A DNA stretch of 64,000 nt, taken from contig OX352774.1 in the NCBI GenBank assembly GCA_947095535.1, forward strand, positions 266,635,843 through 266,699,842. Reading direction: 5' to 3'. Source of the stretch: Poecilobothrus nobilitatus (taxonomy: Eukaryota; Arthropoda; Insecta; Diptera; Dolichopodidae). The notes under the pieces are model-generated. The model saw nothing but the letters and a program-made list of their open reading frames with translations, was not told where the DNA came from and made no database searches. The number at the start of each line of letters is the position of its first letter. Positions within the stretch are counted from its first letter, which is position 1. The translations under genes and the position numbers were made by a program. Shown piece after piece: positions 11,892 to 25,800 of the stretch.

Positions 11892-13172
11892 AAATTATAA
11901 CGGACTAATTTTTTTTATATTTTTTATTTTCATTTGAAATTTTTATACTGTATATATATAATTAGTTTAGAGTTTTAACAGATATTTCTAAAAAATTTAA
12001 ATTCACAAAATCAGATTACATAATTTAAATTGCTAAATTAAAAATAAATTAAATAATTTTTGAAAATTAAAATGTAATTATATAATTCCATCTTATTTTA
12101 TTTTTTCTAAAATTAAGGATTTTCACTTCATTAAATTTATCACTTTATTTTAATTCCTTGTTACCTATCGCTTATAATTATGCAAAATACAAAATATCAA
12201 TAGAAAGTTTTCTTCGGGATATAAAAAATATCTCCTTTTCTGTAAAATTTTATTTTATATTTCAAACAATTTATTATTTAATTTTTGTTTTTTCTTAAGT
12301 AAACAATAAAGAAACCATTGTTTAAATGCGGAATTTCCCAATATTGTAAATAAAGTAAAAATAAAACAAAAAAAAATAAAAAAATTAATAATAAATAGAA
12401 AAATATAAGAAACAAAAAAAAAAAATCAAATTGTAAATACAATATAAACGAAGTGAAAATAAATAAAAAAAAAAGAAACAAAAAAAAAAAAAAAACAGAA
12501 TAATTAATTTAAGGATCAAAAAATTAATAATTGTAAGTTTTAAAATTAATTGTCGAATAAAAATTCCTAAAAATTAATTTTGCATTTTAATTTTTTTAAC
12601 TTTTCAGATACAATATTTTTATTTTTCAGAGATACAATTATGTATTTAAAATTTAATTAAATGAATTTTATTTAATTTCAATTAATTTTAAAGAAAATAT
12701 TTTATCAACATAAAAGTTCAGTCATAAAAATTATTCAAATCAATAAATTAGGAAAATTAATTCTGAAATTTTCAACTAAATACAAAATTAGAAATTTCAA
12801 TAAAAAATCTATATTAATATGCATTTTAAAGCTTATGCAAATGTATGTAAATTATATTATTATTATAATGTTATATTATATAGATAGAGTATTATAATCC
12901 ATTTCACAAAAATTTCCTTAAAGTTTTATTTTCCTTATTTTAGAAAATTTTAAATATTTTTGTTGATTAAAATCCGAAAAAAAAAAGCAGCATGGGTAAT
13001 GTAAAGTTATAGATTCCATATGAATATTATTCAAAAACTATTCTGAAATTATTGAAATTATAACAACATTTTTATTGACGAATTTAAAATATAAAATTAA
13101 AATATAAATATTAGAAAGATGTTTAAAGCACAAAATTAATTAAATGTTTAATATAAAAATTAAATTAAAAAA
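11892..13172. other. AT-rich non-coding DNA
   Basis: Long A and T runs and no recognised repeat. The minus-strand frame at 12278-12481 is Phe/Leu low complexity. Confidence 0.55.
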
Positions 13173-13848
13173 ATCAGTTGTATCTACCACAGAACCGATC
13201 GCTATTACACAAAAATAATTTGTGTAAATTGTGTAATTACACAAATTACATAGATTTTTTTACATAATAATTTATATCTAAGCAAAATGACTTCTAATAA
13301 TTTAATAACATTTTTTTTTTATTCAGTAAGAATAATTAACAGGCAATGAATTAATTGTAAAAATATATACATTCATACATACATGCATATACATACATAT
13401 GTATGTACATGATGCTTTTCATTCAAAAATATTAGAAGTAAAACATAATAAAAACTGTAAATTTTTATGCAAAACAAACATAACTTTAATATTGAATCTG
13501 CTAACAAAAATTTTACATTTTAAATTTTGCGTCATCAACAAGAGAATAAATATGCATTTGTTCATATATAATGCATATAGCGTTTATAATATGTATGAAA
13601 TTTGATCTTCGAAATTAAAAAGTTAAAAGTCAAAATCTTAAATATAAAATTTAAAAAAAATTCCCCTCATTTCTTTATGCTGTACACAGAAACAGACACA
13701 CACACACGCTAACCCACATCATACGCTAAAATTTTTATTTGCATATAAACATATGTATGTATATATTTGCAAAAATCTCGGGTACAAATGTTTGGTGTGA
13801 AAACAACACTTTTTTACCTTATACATTTAATGTATGCGGTCGGTAAAG
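13173..13848 (+). mobile_element. Helentron/DINE-like non-autonomous element, internally deleted copy
   Basis: The 5' end (ATCAG.TGT.TC.ACCACAG.ACCGA) and the 3' end (CTTATACAT...TGTATGCGGTCGGTAAA) match the three longer copies at 31.2, 35.7 and 41.4 kb. A short (AC)n tract sits near 13695 in the same place as the CA microsatellite of the other copies. About 270 bp of the interior is missing relative to those copies. Confidence 0.75.
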
Positions 13849-13908
13849 AGACGGTAATGTAAGAGTCGGTAAAAAGCAAAAATAATTTAATTCATTTTGA
13901 ATTTACAC

Positions 13909-14924
13909 CAAAGATTATCTATTACAATAAGATGAGTCACTCTTTTTTTACACATATAAATTCATTTTTGCAACTCCTTAAACCAAAAAAAAAATCATTA
14001 GTAAAACTAGGTAAAATATAATATGATATGTTACTGCGTTCAAAAACATTATGTTATTGAAGTTACTGAAAGAGATAAAATGCCCGAAATATTGTTTAGG
14101 TATTATTTTTACAATGCTTTTTCAAAAGGCGCAACTTTGTTACTGTGTCTATGAATTAATATAATACAAAGTATAGGAATATTTGAAATTGAATCGTAAT
14201 GTATTTTTAAAGGCGCAACTTTGTTTAGTTTAAGTACATAGTGGCAAAAAGTAATAATCGAAAGTGTTTTAAATTGTTTATGTGTTTTAATATGAATATG
14301 AGAAATCTATTTTAATCAGCCCTCCTGAAAATTTTATGTAGATATTATTTAGGTAGTTTAGAAAATAAATTTATTATTTAAATATTAAAAAAAAAATTAT
14401 TTTATTTATGACTGTTGTAATAAATGTAACAAATCTTATAAAACTATATTTATTAGAGTCAGAGAGTCATAATTTAACAAAAAACTTTAATAAATGTTAA
14501 AGGATTGGATATAAGAGATAAAATGTTAAGTGTTCAACATTTGTAAAAAATAAATATAATATATTTTAAAGTCCTATTTTGATTCCTTATACTTTTCTTT
14601 ACAGCTTCAAATTATTTGTTTCAGTAAATTGTTTTTAAAATTTTGGATTAAATATCTAAAACAACAAAAAAATATTTTTTTTTTTCAAATATTAAAACTA
14701 TAATTTATTTAAATTTATTTTGAGTTTTACACTTTCGACGCACTTTACTGTATAGTGAGATTTCATATGCCAAATCGTTTCCTATCAGTTTTTTGTCTTC
14801 TTTTCTCATGATAAAATCTTATTACTTATCTATTTCCTTCAATTTTGTTGTTTTTTTCCAGTAGCATTGAAAAATTTGGTCACGTGGTGAGAGTGGCTCA
14901 TCTTATTGTAATAGATAATCTTTG
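13909..14924. mobile_element. 1,016-bp TIR element with perfect 8-bp target duplication
   Basis: The 34-bp terminal inverted repeats (13909-13942 and 14891-14924, starting CAAAGATTATCT) differ at one position. They are flanked on both sides by ATTTACAC (13901-13908 and 14925-14932), a perfect 8-bp direct repeat. TIR and duplication lengths fit P-like or hAT-like DNA transposons. The interior has two direct copies of AAGGCGCAACTTTGTT (near 14127 and 14211) and no ORF of useful length. A diverged, inverted relative of the interior lies at 44430-44935. The element sits about 60 bp past a Helentron-like copy. Confidence 0.88.
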
Positions 14925-14932
14925 ATTTACAC

Positions 14933-17900
14933 TACATTTACTTTGAAGTTTTTATATTTCTTTTTTTATCCAGCATTTTCAGTTCAGTATATCAATTTTT
15001 CTATTATGCATGCATTTTATCATAAATTATACCATTTCATATAATTTAGAAGAGTGAATAAAAATAACTGATTTTCGCGTCTTGAACATGTTTTCTAAAT
15101 AAACTCAACTATAGTTTATTATTATTTCAAAATAATGATTTTCTATTTCAGTTATAAACCCTTTAAATAACCAATATACATATATATAAAGCAAGAAAAA
15201 CTTGCAATATAATAAGACTGCATAATACAAAACCTTAATTCAATATACTTTTTATATCTTTTTAATAATTTATAACAATCTTAAAATAATTGAAATCAAT
15301 AAAATCATTTTTTTTTGTTACTTTTCTTTTACGTTTTAAAATTTTTTTTCAATTGAGGAAGTTTGTTACAAAAATATTTTCCTCTTTCTTGAGATTACCC
15401 AAAAAAAATTAAAAATGAAAACGAATTAAATAGAGTATCCTTTTTTTTAATACTACTAAAACACTTGGAACCAAAAACTCAATACAAAAAAAAAAATCTC
15501 AAAAAAATACAGTAAAACTGCAAAAAAAATTACTTAAATAGAAATGCATTCCTATTTTTTGAATTCTTAACGTTTTGAATATACATACAAACATATATAC
15601 ATTTATACAAACATATTAGCTATTTAGAACATATTAGCTATTTAGAAAGAAATTAGCTTAGATTTAAAAAAATAAGAAAATGTTTTGTGCTACTAATAAA
15701 ATTTAATTAAAAAAACTTTATAAATATGAAATTTAACTTAATATTGAAACCTTAATTTACGAACATGGAATAAAGTTATAATTTTACAGAATGTTGAAAT
15801 CGACAAAGCAAAATTTAAAACTATTAAAATAACTTTATGGAATATAGGTGTTGTATAAAATCACATTCAGTGAATACGATTCCAGATAGATAATAACGTC
15901 GAATTTATTCATTAAGTGTGATATTTCAAGTTATTTATCTAAATTTTTTATAAAAGGAAACCCCAATCTAAAAATTTAAATAAAAAAACAACAAAATACA
16001 TATAGAAAAAAAAAAACACATACAAATAAATATAAAGAGTTCAAGTGTAATAGTATTAATTAATTCAAAATATTTGTAAATAAATAAGGTTTTCCAATTT
16101 TTAATGATAAAGATTTTCTTAATTTTAGATTTCTTGTTATCTATAAAAATAATTTTGGCTCTCACTGTTTACGTGTATATATTACACATATATGTATATA
16201 CATTTTAAATTATTTCTCTACATGCAATCACTATATCGTTTAAATTTTCTCATCAGTTTATATTCTTAACGAAAATTTCCTTTATCATCTTCCAACACCT
16301 TCCTACACTCTTCCTTAGTCTGTCTCTTATCATAATTTGCCCATTCATTGCTATTTCCTTTTGATTCTTTTCTATATTCTCATACACTCAACTTTTTGCA
16401 CTCTCTTTTTTTAATTCCTTTTTATTTTTTATATTTGTTGCTTTTTGTTATTGGTTTTGCTGTTTCAATAGGACAACATTGCTCAATTTTCATTCTATTT
16501 CCTTTTCAAATTATTATTGTTATTATTTTTTCTCTTTTTTATTTATCCACCGACACAATAATCTCTGACTGAAAGGGGATTTAGTGGTGGCAATTACATT
16601 ACGTCGGGCAATATCCCAAATTGCTTTTATTTCTTCTTGAAATGATTAATTCATTTTTTTCGTTTTTGCTAATATTTTTATTTTTTTGGTTTGTTGGTAG
16701 GTTTCTCTTTAAGCGGTGAAGTTGAGAATGGAAAAGAAAAGCGGGAACAAAAAGATTTTGTTCAAGTCAGTTTTTCTTCAATTTTAGGAAAAGAATTCAG
16801 AAAATTTTGAAAAAAAAAAAAAATGATAATAATAATAATAATGGAAAATGTTTATGATTTGTACAAAACTTACTACTAATATAATACGCTGTATACAGAT
16901 ATTATATATGTGCACATATTATAATATGTTATATACAGATATGTGTAAAGTGTAGGAGTTAATATAATTTATAAATATATAAAAAAATTTTTAAAAGGAT
17001 CTTAGCATAATGAGATGATGGTTCATATTTGTATAAACCAAAATAAATATGCTTGAATATTCTATACTTCATCTACTACAGTTATTTACAAAAGTTTTTG
17101 GTCTCTTTAAAATAACCGAAAATATTAATTAGATTTTTCATTTTACATTTTAACTCTTGCTATAAACAACATATTGAAGCTTATTTCAAATTAATTATCC
17201 CTTAATCTTAAAAGCATTTTCAATATATAGTTAAGAACTAATCAAAATACAGACTATACAAACAATTACAAAAAATATTCTGAACGTTTATGATGATTTG
17301 TACGTTAATTAAATTATATTATAGTAAATATATAACAAACCTTAGTTCGTGAACTAAATGCCTCATAAATAAAACTATTAAAAGTCACATAATTCAAAAT
17401 TACATCATTCTACATCCATATTAATGCATATAACAACATAATATATAGTAATAATTGTTATAAAGTGAAGTGCCCAATATGAGATAAATAGGAGCTAGTG
17501 TAAAATTTTCCTTTTAGGTAGAGTTATTTCTACCTCAATATTGTAAAACATGAAAAGAGCGTTTACATTTTATTGATAAGAGTATATAAAATACAATAAA
17601 AGTGGATATGAAAATAAAAACATGTTTTAAATAAAAAAGTACAAAATTTTGTTTTTAATTTTTTTACACAATTTCATAAAAGTAAATCTGTAATTGATCT
17701 GTACAGTATGATTTTATTCATATTATGGGCAAATTAAGCGAAGAATTCTTGCACATCTTTATCTCTTGTATCACTTTCTGTGCCAATTCCTGTTTTTTAT
17801 GGAATATATAGTGAAATAACCATATCTTGTTTTAGATATATGTATATATACCATAAAAAAAAAATTTACCAAAATAAAATAAACTTTTGTCTTTGATACA

Positions 17901-18942
17901 TTTTGTTGGTTTGTTTGACTTGTCCTTCCTCAAATCATGTATACATTTTTCAAATAGTCGAGACATTACGGCATTCTTTTAATACATTTTTTTGTTTTGT
18001 TTTTTTTTTTCTAAATAAAACATAACATAAATTTATTTATCGAATGGATACTTTCAATCAAAAATCCTTGAGATATTTTTTTATTATATACTTTTATTTT
18101 TATAACATTCAATATTAAATCTATTAAAGTACATAAATAGTAAATATTCGGATAAAAATAAAATGAAGAAACTAAAAATTATACAACAAGAAAATGAGAA
18201 ACAAAATATCACGTAATCTAATAACCAAAAAGATTGAAAGAGACAGAAAGTAAAAGAAAGTAAATTAAATGATTTCTATTCAAATAAAATACTGATAAAA
18301 ATCTTTGTCTTATTCATTTTCTCTTCAATCTCGATAATCTTCAGATACTATATTTTGTTGTGTTTTTATTTTTCTTGGTTTTTTTTTTTAACTTTTACTG
18401 CATTTAAAACAAAATGCAAAAGTTTCCAAAATGTGAAAAAGACTCGAATCAATAAAAAATTATTATCAGTTAAATGATAGTTTCTAATTTTTATTAAACA
18501 GTTGAGTGGTGTGAATAGGGGAGGAAAACAAAATTGATGGTTGCATGTTTTTCTTTTTCTAAAATATTACAAGCGTTTTTTGTAATTTCATGTTCATTTC
18601 TTTGTTTTCATTTTAATTTTTGTAATTAATTAGAGAAAAATTAAATTCGTGAACCTCACACGAAGTCTAATATCCTAATATCCAAGACAATTAATTGTAC
18701 ATACATGTACATTGTACACATACATTTTACAATTAATTTAATTCTTTTTAAAATCTAAAATTAAAAGTATTTTAATTGTACAAATAGATAACTATGTAAT
18801 TCTAAACTTCAACAATATTTTTTTAACTATCGTTAAAACTTACTAACTGGAAATTGAAATGCTGAAGATTTTGTTTAATATACTAAATAAGAAAAAAAAA
18901 GGAATAAGACCAAAATAATACAAGTAAGTTAAGTGTTTCCTA

Positions 18943-18979
<37 letters not shown>

Positions 18980-19777
18980 TAATTTTATAGATTTTGTGTA
19001 ATAGATATATGTACATAATATATATACATTCTTATAATAATATATGTATTAATACAAACCATCACCTAATTTAATGATATTACCAAGCATACTAAACAAA
19101 GCAAATTGATTTTATCTTCGGGCTGTTAATTAGGAGTTTAAGAATTTTTATTTTTTATAATTTCCATTTTTTCTTTTTATTTTTTCTTTTTTGGTTTAAT
19201 TAAAGCATTAAAGGTGAAAATAAAATTTCAATTAAAAATCTCATTAAAAGTTGTGGGATCGGAAGTGGATATAATTATATATAGTATATAGGCAGATACA
19301 ATATATAGTATAGGCTTGTATTAATATAAAAATCTACATGTAAAACAATATATGAGGTGACCATTTTAATAAAAAATTAAAAGAGAAAAAGTTAAAAAAA
19401 AGGAAAAAGTTATGTTGAAAATTAATAATAATTAATACAAGTTAAACGGATGGAATTATAAAACCAGAAAAAAAGTAGGTCGAATAAATAAAAATAACAA
19501 TTAAACGAACTAAGTCAAATTTAATAAAGTAAACATACAACGGCAGCTTTTAAAATTTTACCCCTAATAAAAACTTCATCTGATTCAATTATAAATTTAG
19601 TTTATTGAGATTTACCGTTTTTTTTAAATTTACATCTGTTTTCCAAACTTTCTGAACTCTTGTGAACTTATCTTAAATGAACATAAACTTTTTTGTTTTA
19701 TATTATGTAATACTCTAAAATTGTATTTTATTAAAATTTTTTTGTATAAATTCAAAATAGAAGCATTTATATATATA
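14933..19777. other. AT-rich non-coding DNA with pyrimidine-rich blocks
   Basis: No gene recognised. The block 16250-16780 is richer in C and G and contains a pyrimidine-rich stretch whose 74-codon frame (16348-16572) looks like Phe/Leu low complexity. A (TAA)n run lies near 16825-16843. Other short frames here are unsupported. Confidence 0.5.
18946..18974. repeat. (TA)n microsatellite
   Basis: An uninterrupted TA dinucleotide run of about 14 units. Confidence 0.95.
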
Positions 19778-19967
19778 TTTTTTTTTAATGCATTTCTCTG
19801 CCTCATAATAATGTGGACAGGAAATTATACAGCCTTTCCTGTTCAGGCGTGGCTGTAAATGTCGTAAGGGGGAATAACTCTTACGACGTGTGTGGGATTC
19901 GAACCCACACTCCCTCGGTGTTTGCAGCGTATTTTAAACGCTCTTACCCACTAGGCCATCGAGGCCC
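19778..19967 (-). mobile_element. tRNA-derived SINE, family 1, copy 1
   Basis: On the minus strand the head starts GGCCTCGATGGCCTAGTGGG (A-box-like TGGCCTAGTGGG) and has a B-box GGTTCGAATCC inside a T-arm-like stem, GTGTGGG/CCCACAC, with a 7-base loop. The acceptor ends do not pair, so this is not a working tRNA. A tRNA-unrelated body follows (CGTAAGAG hairpin, CCTGAACAGGAAAGGCTG), then an A-rich tail near 19778-19790. The same head and body occur at 39698-39885. Pol III transcription from the A and B boxes is inferred. Confidence 0.85.
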
Positions 19968-22249
19968 CTGAATGCTTATAATATGTATATTTAGAAGATC
20001 TATGTATGTAATTATAAAATGCCATTTCCGAAATCTTATAGAAACTCGTTAAAATAATTTTTAGTAAAAAATTATTAAAGCTTCAGGAACATTTAAATAC
20101 AATTTTTAATTCATTAAAAATGAATTAAACTTTCTTATTTTTAATAAAAATGGATGTGGTGACTTCAAAATTACAAATAAAAAACAAAAAATTTTACTCA
20201 TTTATTTCATCTCCTTCCCATTACGTGTGCTTTACTATTTCTGTTGCTATAATATTTCTTTCTCTTTCTTTCTATCTATCTGTGTACATCTGGTAATAAC
20301 ATAAACATGGGACAAGGTAATGTTAATTAAAAACAAAAAAAGGGAAACAAATTAAAATTTTAAAGAGGGCTTTTTTTTCTCTTTTAATTCAGTTTATGGG
20401 TAAGAAACATACGTACATACATCCGAAAAAAAACATGGTTTGCTCCTGCTGTACATTGTTGAATACACATATAGATATACCCATTAACTTATAATACAAA
20501 AACACAAAAACAAAGAAAAAAAATACTGTAAGTGACGGTAGAAAAATTGTATTTTGTTTTTGTTTTTTTTTTTGTGCTCTTTTTTTAATTGTTTTCAGTT
20601 TTGAGTCCACATTTAATAATCATGAATAATCTATAAAGCATAAATTTAATTAAGTGACATGGGAATTTATTATATTTTTACATATACATACATATGTATA
20701 TAATATACATATATAAATGAGCATATATTTCAATTTAGTATAGAAAATATATAAAATTCCATTCTTTTCAGCAAAATATCCTGTATTTTACAGTGCATAA
20801 TTTGTATATGTTTGTATACTTATATACTTATGAAAAAGGACAGTATATTTAATTTATTATTCTTTTATATATTTTAATTAAATTAAATGAGATTAAATTA
20901 AATGAAAATAAGGAAATTGATTAATGAATTATTATTCTTATTAAACAGTATGTATTATTATTATATTGTGTATAAGAATTGTAAAAAATAAAGAAAGAAT
21001 TTTAAATTATTTACTGTTAATGTTATATAGCATTGGTTAAATATCAGATAAGTTGACGAAGAAAATATTGCTTTATTATGATAATATGAAAGTAACTCCA
21101 AATTTTACGAAAAAAATGTACTTAATGCCTTTAGTATTTTAAACAAATTAAAAAATATGAATGATTATAAAGCATTACTAACCTTACAGCTCAACTGGAT
21201 TTTTTACTTAGACTTACCTACTTTGTTTGATTATTATCCTTGTAAATTATTATCCTCAATCGTATCAAAACTGCACTAAGATATTTTCATAAAATCCAAC
21301 TATAACTTTAAATTTAACCTAATCGATTCTTGTAAAATTAATAATTGAAATAATATAAGTTATAAATTATCTTATAGAACATCAACAAAAAAAACATTAA
21401 TGAAAACATAGATAAAAAAAACCTAACAAATAAATTATATATATATATATATATCTATGTACATCGTTAAATCAATAAACTATATGAAATCTATAACAGA
21501 TCCATAATTAATACATATAATACCTACTACACAAAAAATAAAACTAAAAAGATATAAAATCAATACTTTTGCGTGTGAGACGTGGAAGTAACGCGCATTA
21601 TTATCATAGAAATACAGAAGTACGTAAACTCATGCCTCTGTTCTATCTTAAAAACACGCTAACCGCATATTAGAAACACCATAAACAATTTGAAGAGTTA
21701 ACTTTCAAGTAATCATGATTACTTTTGCAAATTTTTCATTAGAAATAATATTTTTTTAATATAATGTTTTTTACATTAGCTTTTAAACTAGATATTAATT
21801 TATTAAATCAATTCTTCAGTAGAATATAATGTCAGACTTGAAATTTTGAATGCCATTATTTATAAATGACCAAAAATTCATTTGATTCATTCAATATAAA
21901 CAAAAATACGTATAAAAATAAATACAACAACCAATATTTGACCGAAATTTAATTTATTTTTACCCCATCTTCTGTCTCATTTTTTTTTTATTTTATGTTT
22001 TAAAATATATTTCAAATTATCCTTGAAAACTTTTTTCATCATGTATTGCTTTTCCCTCTATCCGGGATTGCAAAATTAAAATTAAATTATAAAGCACTTT
22101 CGTATATTAAAAAATATTAACTCTTTTTTTTTTTGTTTAACCACTCCTCTTTTCCATTTCCTTCTATTTTTCCTTTAGTATTACATTTAATAAGCTTTAA
22201 AAATTATAACCTTGCATTGCCCCAAAACTTAAGAAATTAAGTTTCTTTT
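19968..22249. other. AT-rich non-coding DNA
   Basis: No gene or clear repeat. The minus-strand frame at 20389-20610 is low complexity. A short (TA)n run lies near 21437-21455. Confidence 0.5.
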
Positions 22250-22855
22250 TAGTACATTTTCACTCTGTCCGTCTGTTTGTTCGTCCGTCCGTCTGAGTGT
22301 TTACAAAACTTCTACACCGTTTGAAATAAAACAATGATATTTTAAATACGGATAGGCATATCAATGCCCCAGCCGTTATGGAGCCACAGCCCTACAAAGT
22401 TCGAAAAAGCCTTCTCTTTAAATTGTTATAACACAGGTTCTACATATAATGCATATTTTCAATCTGGAAACGCCAAACTATAGCTGGTTTTATAAACTTT
22501 ATAAATATATATAAAATAAATATGTGGCTTTGCCATGCGGTATTTTAATATACCGTTATGTGAAACTCAATTTTTTATCTTTCAAACGGTTTAACTTACA
22601 AGCTTGAAATTTAGAGAGAAGTTAGATCTTTGGAAATAAGTAATGAGTCATTTCAGAAAATTTTGTGTTGGCCTTCGTTTAGGAATTGTAAGGGTCACAA
22701 ACTGAAAATTCTCTATTTTAAACTCCTGTCACCTGTCTTTTTTCAAGTAATATACAAAAATTAAGCTCCAACATTATATTTTTATTTGTGTTAACAATTT
22801 TTCTTAATAATACAGGGTTACGAAACTGTGATTTGATTTTTCTCAATTTCTTATT
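22250..22855 (+). repeat. Dispersed repeat family P (solo arm)
   Basis: It begins TAGTACATTTTCACTCTGTC and a GTCCGTCCGTCTG block, followed by about 550 bp that align with 63280-64000 and with both arms of the palindrome at 45580-46938. Shared wording includes TTTACAAAACTTCTACA, GGAGCCACAGCCC, AAACGCCAAACTATAGCTG, ACCGTTATGTGAAA and GAGTCATTTCAGAAAATTTT. No ORF was found. Confidence 0.75.
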
Positions 22856-25800
22856 GTTTTCATTTATTTATTAACATTTTTAACAGTTTATTATATATTT
22901 TATATCTTTTAAAAAATGTTTAATGTTTTTAATATTGTCCTCATTTGCCATTCTAAGGCCTACTATATTATGCTTTAATCAGGACTTGTGTAGGTTATCG
23001 CATTCTTCAAAAATATGTTTTATAGTTAATCTGTTTCCACAATTGCAAATTATTTTCATTATTATTCATAATGTTTATTAATAAAATACGTAATTTATAT
23101 TATTATAGATAATTCATTTTTCATTATATCTACTTTTTACTCTATAGGCTTATTATGGAATTATTTTTAATTTTGGAAATGTGCTTTTTTTTGAAACCTT
23201 TGCTTTTTTCTATTACTTGTTTCATTTTTCTCTTAATTTTTTGTTCTTGTTTTTTGTTTTTTAATTAATTTTTATATTAATCTACTTACAACCAAACTAT
23301 ACAAGAACTAAATACAAAATATTAATTAGTAAAATCACACATTCACATTTATATATATACATATATATATATATAAATATATTATACATATATAATAAAT
23401 ATGTACCAAGGAAACATATTCGCATAAAAGTACATTTAGTTATAATAATTATAAAATAAATGTATATTTGTGTATGGATGTTAAATAATAAAAAAGAAAG
23501 AGACCATTTAAGCTAATAAATTACTACCAAATGAATCAGTGACTAAGTCAGGAAGTGAGTAAATAAGTTAGTGAATAAATGAATGAATAAAAATACAATA
23601 AGAAAAAAAACATAAAGTTTAAAAAACAAAGCCAAAACTAAATTAAATAAATTAGTTTTGCCATATGATATTAATTGAACAAATTGTTGCTATTGCAATA
23701 TACCAATTACTAGCATGCCTTAAACAAGTTAGTGCAAAATTAGCGCTATAATATGACGAAATAAAAAACTATTGAAAATAAAAATTTAAATTAGAACTTT
23801 GCACCTAATATTTCAGTTCTACGTATCCAACAATCTGCCAAAAAACAGATTAAACATGGGTGCTCTATGTGTGAAAAATAAGGTGCTCTGTTGGAAAGTA
23901 TGCATTTAATAATTTAAACTTATGTTTGATATTAAATAGTATCAAATTACTTTTGATACCATAAAAATTTCAGAAGAATAAACTATTAAAACTAGAATAA
24001 ACTATTAAACTGTATAAACTATTAAAACTATAACACTCATTTAAAACTTTTTAAAACTCAAACACTCATGTTCTATAAGAGATACAACTATATATGGAAT
24101 TAACAGCCTTAAGCTTTAGATTTTCCTCTCCTGTGTTCAACTTTCTTTATTTCTTGTACTTACTATCTTCTTTTTTTCTTTGATTTTTCATTTTTAAATA
24201 AACTTGTTTTCACCAATAAAGCATTTACTTAGTCCATTCCAACTTTGTTTAGAATTTGGAGTTCATTAAGAAAATTTAGTCTTTCGAGTCAATAAAAAAT
24301 TTTCTATTAACTTTAAGTTTAGAACCTGAAGGCAAAAATTATAATTTTCAAAATAAAAGAAAAATAGTAACTCTAAAAGAATACTATAAAACAAAATACG
24401 AAAATATTTAATAAAATAAGAGAAAAAAAACATGTCCAAAAATTAATTATCACCACCCAGTTTTTCAGTTTTCACGTTATTTTCATTTTCGCTTCTTTTA
24501 TATTGGATTTTTGCTTTTTATTATTTAATGTTCTTTTTTTCTTTGTTTTTTAATTAATCATACAAGTTAATGAGAAAACCAAAGTACCGAAATAAATTAA
24601 TATTAAAATATTCTCTCTGTGTTATCAAATTAACCGGACTAATTAAAAAAGTGCCTTGAAATCAAATTAAAAATCAAACGTATGACGAGAGAATTGTATT
24701 AATTATATAGAAGAGAAGAAAAGAAAAGAGAAAGAGATATAACGATAGCGATAGCAGTCTGCAAAAATAATAAAAGTGTACAAAAATGAACTTTATTAAT
24801 TTAAAAAAACCCAACAAAATATTAACAACCACCAAAAATTTAAAATTAAAGACACAAATTTATATCGCAAATATAATAGTATAATGTATAATTGTCTTTC
24901 AGAAACTTTCTTTACATAAAAATACATGAAATAACAAGGAAAATTAACTATATTTTTTTTCTCCTTAGTACAAATTGGTTACAAATTTCTAAATCGGTAC
25001 CGAAATCCATATTGTTTTATAATTTTGTTAGCCATTTATGAAACACCATATTCACACTAGGGACATAAATTAAATAAATCAAATAATAAAGATCACAAAG
25101 ACATATCTAGAGCTCCAGCTAAATCTTTGTCAGTTTTTATTTAAAAGAAAAAAAAATAATTATTCAGCGATTATCATAAAAAAAAAATAAAAAAAAGAGA
25201 GTCTTCGTTATAAATACATGCAAATTCGGCAAAGAAAAAAAAACAAATATCAAAAAATGTTGGGTCTAAAAATCATCCAACACTGCTTCAATTAAAGGAT
25301 GCCAAATGTCACAAATTAAGTATTTCACAGAATATTTAATTCTTTAAATGGCTATATCTAAAATATTCATATACAAATGTACTCATACATATTTATATTC
25401 ATATTATATTAACTATTAATTTTATATTTGAAAATAATATTATATTATGTCAAGTTGTAATAATATAAAAGAAAATTAAGAATTTTAATGGGCATTTTAC
25501 GTGATTCACGCCTTACAATTTCAATCATATTCCAATCAACCGAAAGCTATTATACGCAGTATGTATGTATATAACGATTATACTAGTAAAGAAAAATTCC
25601 AAAACAAAAAACAAAGTATGAAGCATCTGAATTTTCAATCCAATCTTCTTCCTTTTTTATGCTTATTTTTTAGTTCCATTCCATTCATATAGAACACACA
25701 AAAAAGAGAATTAAATAATATGAGAGAATAATAAACAAGAGAAAAGAACATTTATTTTGGGTTAATATAATTACTTGTATTGTATTAATATGGGATATTC

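Noticed and set aside
16348..16572. 74-codon frame rich in Phe, Leu and Ile that looks like a membrane protein
   Set aside because: Produced by a T-rich block; no start context, splice partner or family likeness.
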